7,196 nucleotides of DNA from Saccharicrinis sp. UBA6048. Lineage in GTDB: Bacteria; Bacteroidota; Bacteroidia; Bacteroidales; Marinilabiliaceae. The translations under genes were made by a program, and so were the position numbers. The notes under the pieces were generated by a model. The model was given only the letters and a program-made list of their open reading frames with translations, ran no database searches and had not been told where the DNA came from. The DNA is taken from the NCBI GenBank assembly GCA_002429115.1, contig DIYS01000100.1, positions 1-7,196 of the forward strand. The letters are read 5' to 3'. Of the stretch, positions 6,591 through 7,196 are shown piece by piece. Each line of letters begins with the position of its first letter. Position 1 is the stretch's first letter.

Positions 6591-6608
6591 AAGGCACTAA
6601 AATAAATC

Positions 6609-7193
6609 CTAAATTTCTTTAAAAGGCTTGATACTACAACCAATTGCCTTAGTTACAGCAGGCTCGGCCTTCTTACCTTTATTGACAGCAGAAATAGCAT
6701 CTTCAAGATATTTAACCTTTACGCCAGAAGCTTCCTGCGGACTATCATCAATGGCACCTATATAAGCGACTTTAAACTGCTTACCTTCCTTGTCTAACAA
6801 AAATACATGAGGCGTTTTAGTTGCTCCATATTCCTCATAAACACCCTCATTATCCAGCAAATAAGGTAACTTATAGTTCTTCTTCACCATGTGCGAAAAG
6901 CCATCTACTTCAAATTTCACAGAATCATTGGGATTGATCGCAACCACAGGAAATCCTTTTGATGCATAATTCTTATGAAGCTCATTAATACGTTCCTCAT
7001 AAAATACCGCATAAGGACAATGATTACAGGTGAAGATTAAAATCACACCTTCCTGGTCATTATAATCCGACAAAGCCACCTTCTGGTAGTCGGTGTTTAT
7101 CAGTTTGAAATCGGGAGCAGTATCTCCCACTTTTAGCTGGGCTGATGCAGCTATTGATACAATTAATGCAGCAAGTAGTACAATTTGTTTCAT
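6609..7193 (-). CDS. Exported thioredoxin/peroxiredoxin-like protein (PRX_like1 type)
   Basis: This 194-residue protein has a signal peptide (residues 1-18, cleavage likely after 'AASA' before Q19), then an AhpC/TSA-type thioredoxin fold. The opening 'KVGDTAPDFKL' (21-31) is typical of redoxins. The active site is T55-C56-N-H-C59-P60, a CxxC pair as in thioredoxins, and the cis-proline is P128 in 'ATKTPHVFLLD'. The C-terminal 'AIGCSIKPF' (183-191) supplies a third cysteine, C186, and resembles the conserved GCSIKW ending of the PRX_like1 group of uncharacterised thioredoxin-like proteins. It is probably a periplasmic thiol oxidoreductase; its partner is unknown, and peroxidase activity is not implied by the motif. 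The start ATG is only three bases from the window edge, so its promoter is not visible, but the signal-peptide N-terminus makes this start likely. The gene runs in the same direction as the serine hydrolase, 260 bases away, apparently in a separate transcription unit. Confidence 0.9.
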   Translation of the reverse strand: MKQIVLLAALIVSIAASAQLKVGDTAPDFKLINTDYQKVALSDYNDQEGVILIFTCNHCPYAVFYEERINELHKNYASKGFPVVAINPNDSVKFEVDGFSHMVKKNYKLPYLLDNEGVYEEYGATKTPHVFLLDKEGKQFKVAYIGAIDDSPQEASGVKVKYLEDAISAVNKGKKAEPAVTKAIGCSIKPFKEI

Positions 7194-7196
7194 AGT

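Overview
The window looks like a chromosomal segment of a member of the Bacteroidota, possibly the Bacteroidales/Marinilabiliales side. Three things point there. Gene starts lack a clear Shine-Dalgarno sequence. Two genes are preceded by the Bacteroidota -7 promoter element TAnnTTTG, in both cases as TATTTTTG about 20 bases before the ATG. The large helicase-nuclease also resembles the AddA/RecB-like form typical of that phylum. Species cannot be named from the sequence alone.

Layout, left to right. A MarC-family membrane protein lies on the minus strand (158-772). A 415-base intergenic region (773-1187) follows, made largely of degenerate dispersed repeats and ending in the promoter of the next gene. 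A 1090-residue AddA/RecB-like helicase-nuclease lies on the plus strand (1188-4460) with all expected helicase and nuclease motifs intact. A small four-helix-bundle protein gene (4570-4929, plus) sits inside a block of GTGAAAAGT-type repeats arranged as inverted arms (4458-5022). This block fills the space between the helicase-nuclease and a convergent serine beta-lactamase-like hydrolase (5020-6348, minus). A 260-base gap holds the hydrolase promoter, another inverted repeat and a possible terminator. An exported thioredoxin/peroxiredoxin-like protein (6609-7193, minus) ends the window, its start codon 3 bases from the edge.

The five genes do not form one pathway: they are a membrane protein, a DNA-repair enzyme, a small protein of unknown role, a periplasmic or surface hydrolase and an exported redox protein. 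Divergent, convergent and separately promoted arrangements suggest mostly single-gene transcription units. The most interesting content lies between the genes. All three gaps longer than 150 bases that are wholly inside the window hold inverted repeats, each built from a different short word, and one carries the four-helix-bundle gene. Bacterial four-helix-bundle proteins of this family are also known from stem-loop intervening sequences in 23S rRNA and as the Avd accessory protein of diversity-generating retroelements. A small, possibly mobile ORF-in-a-stem element is therefore a reasonable hypothesis here, though not shown. No RNA gene, CRISPR array, transposase or integrase was seen.
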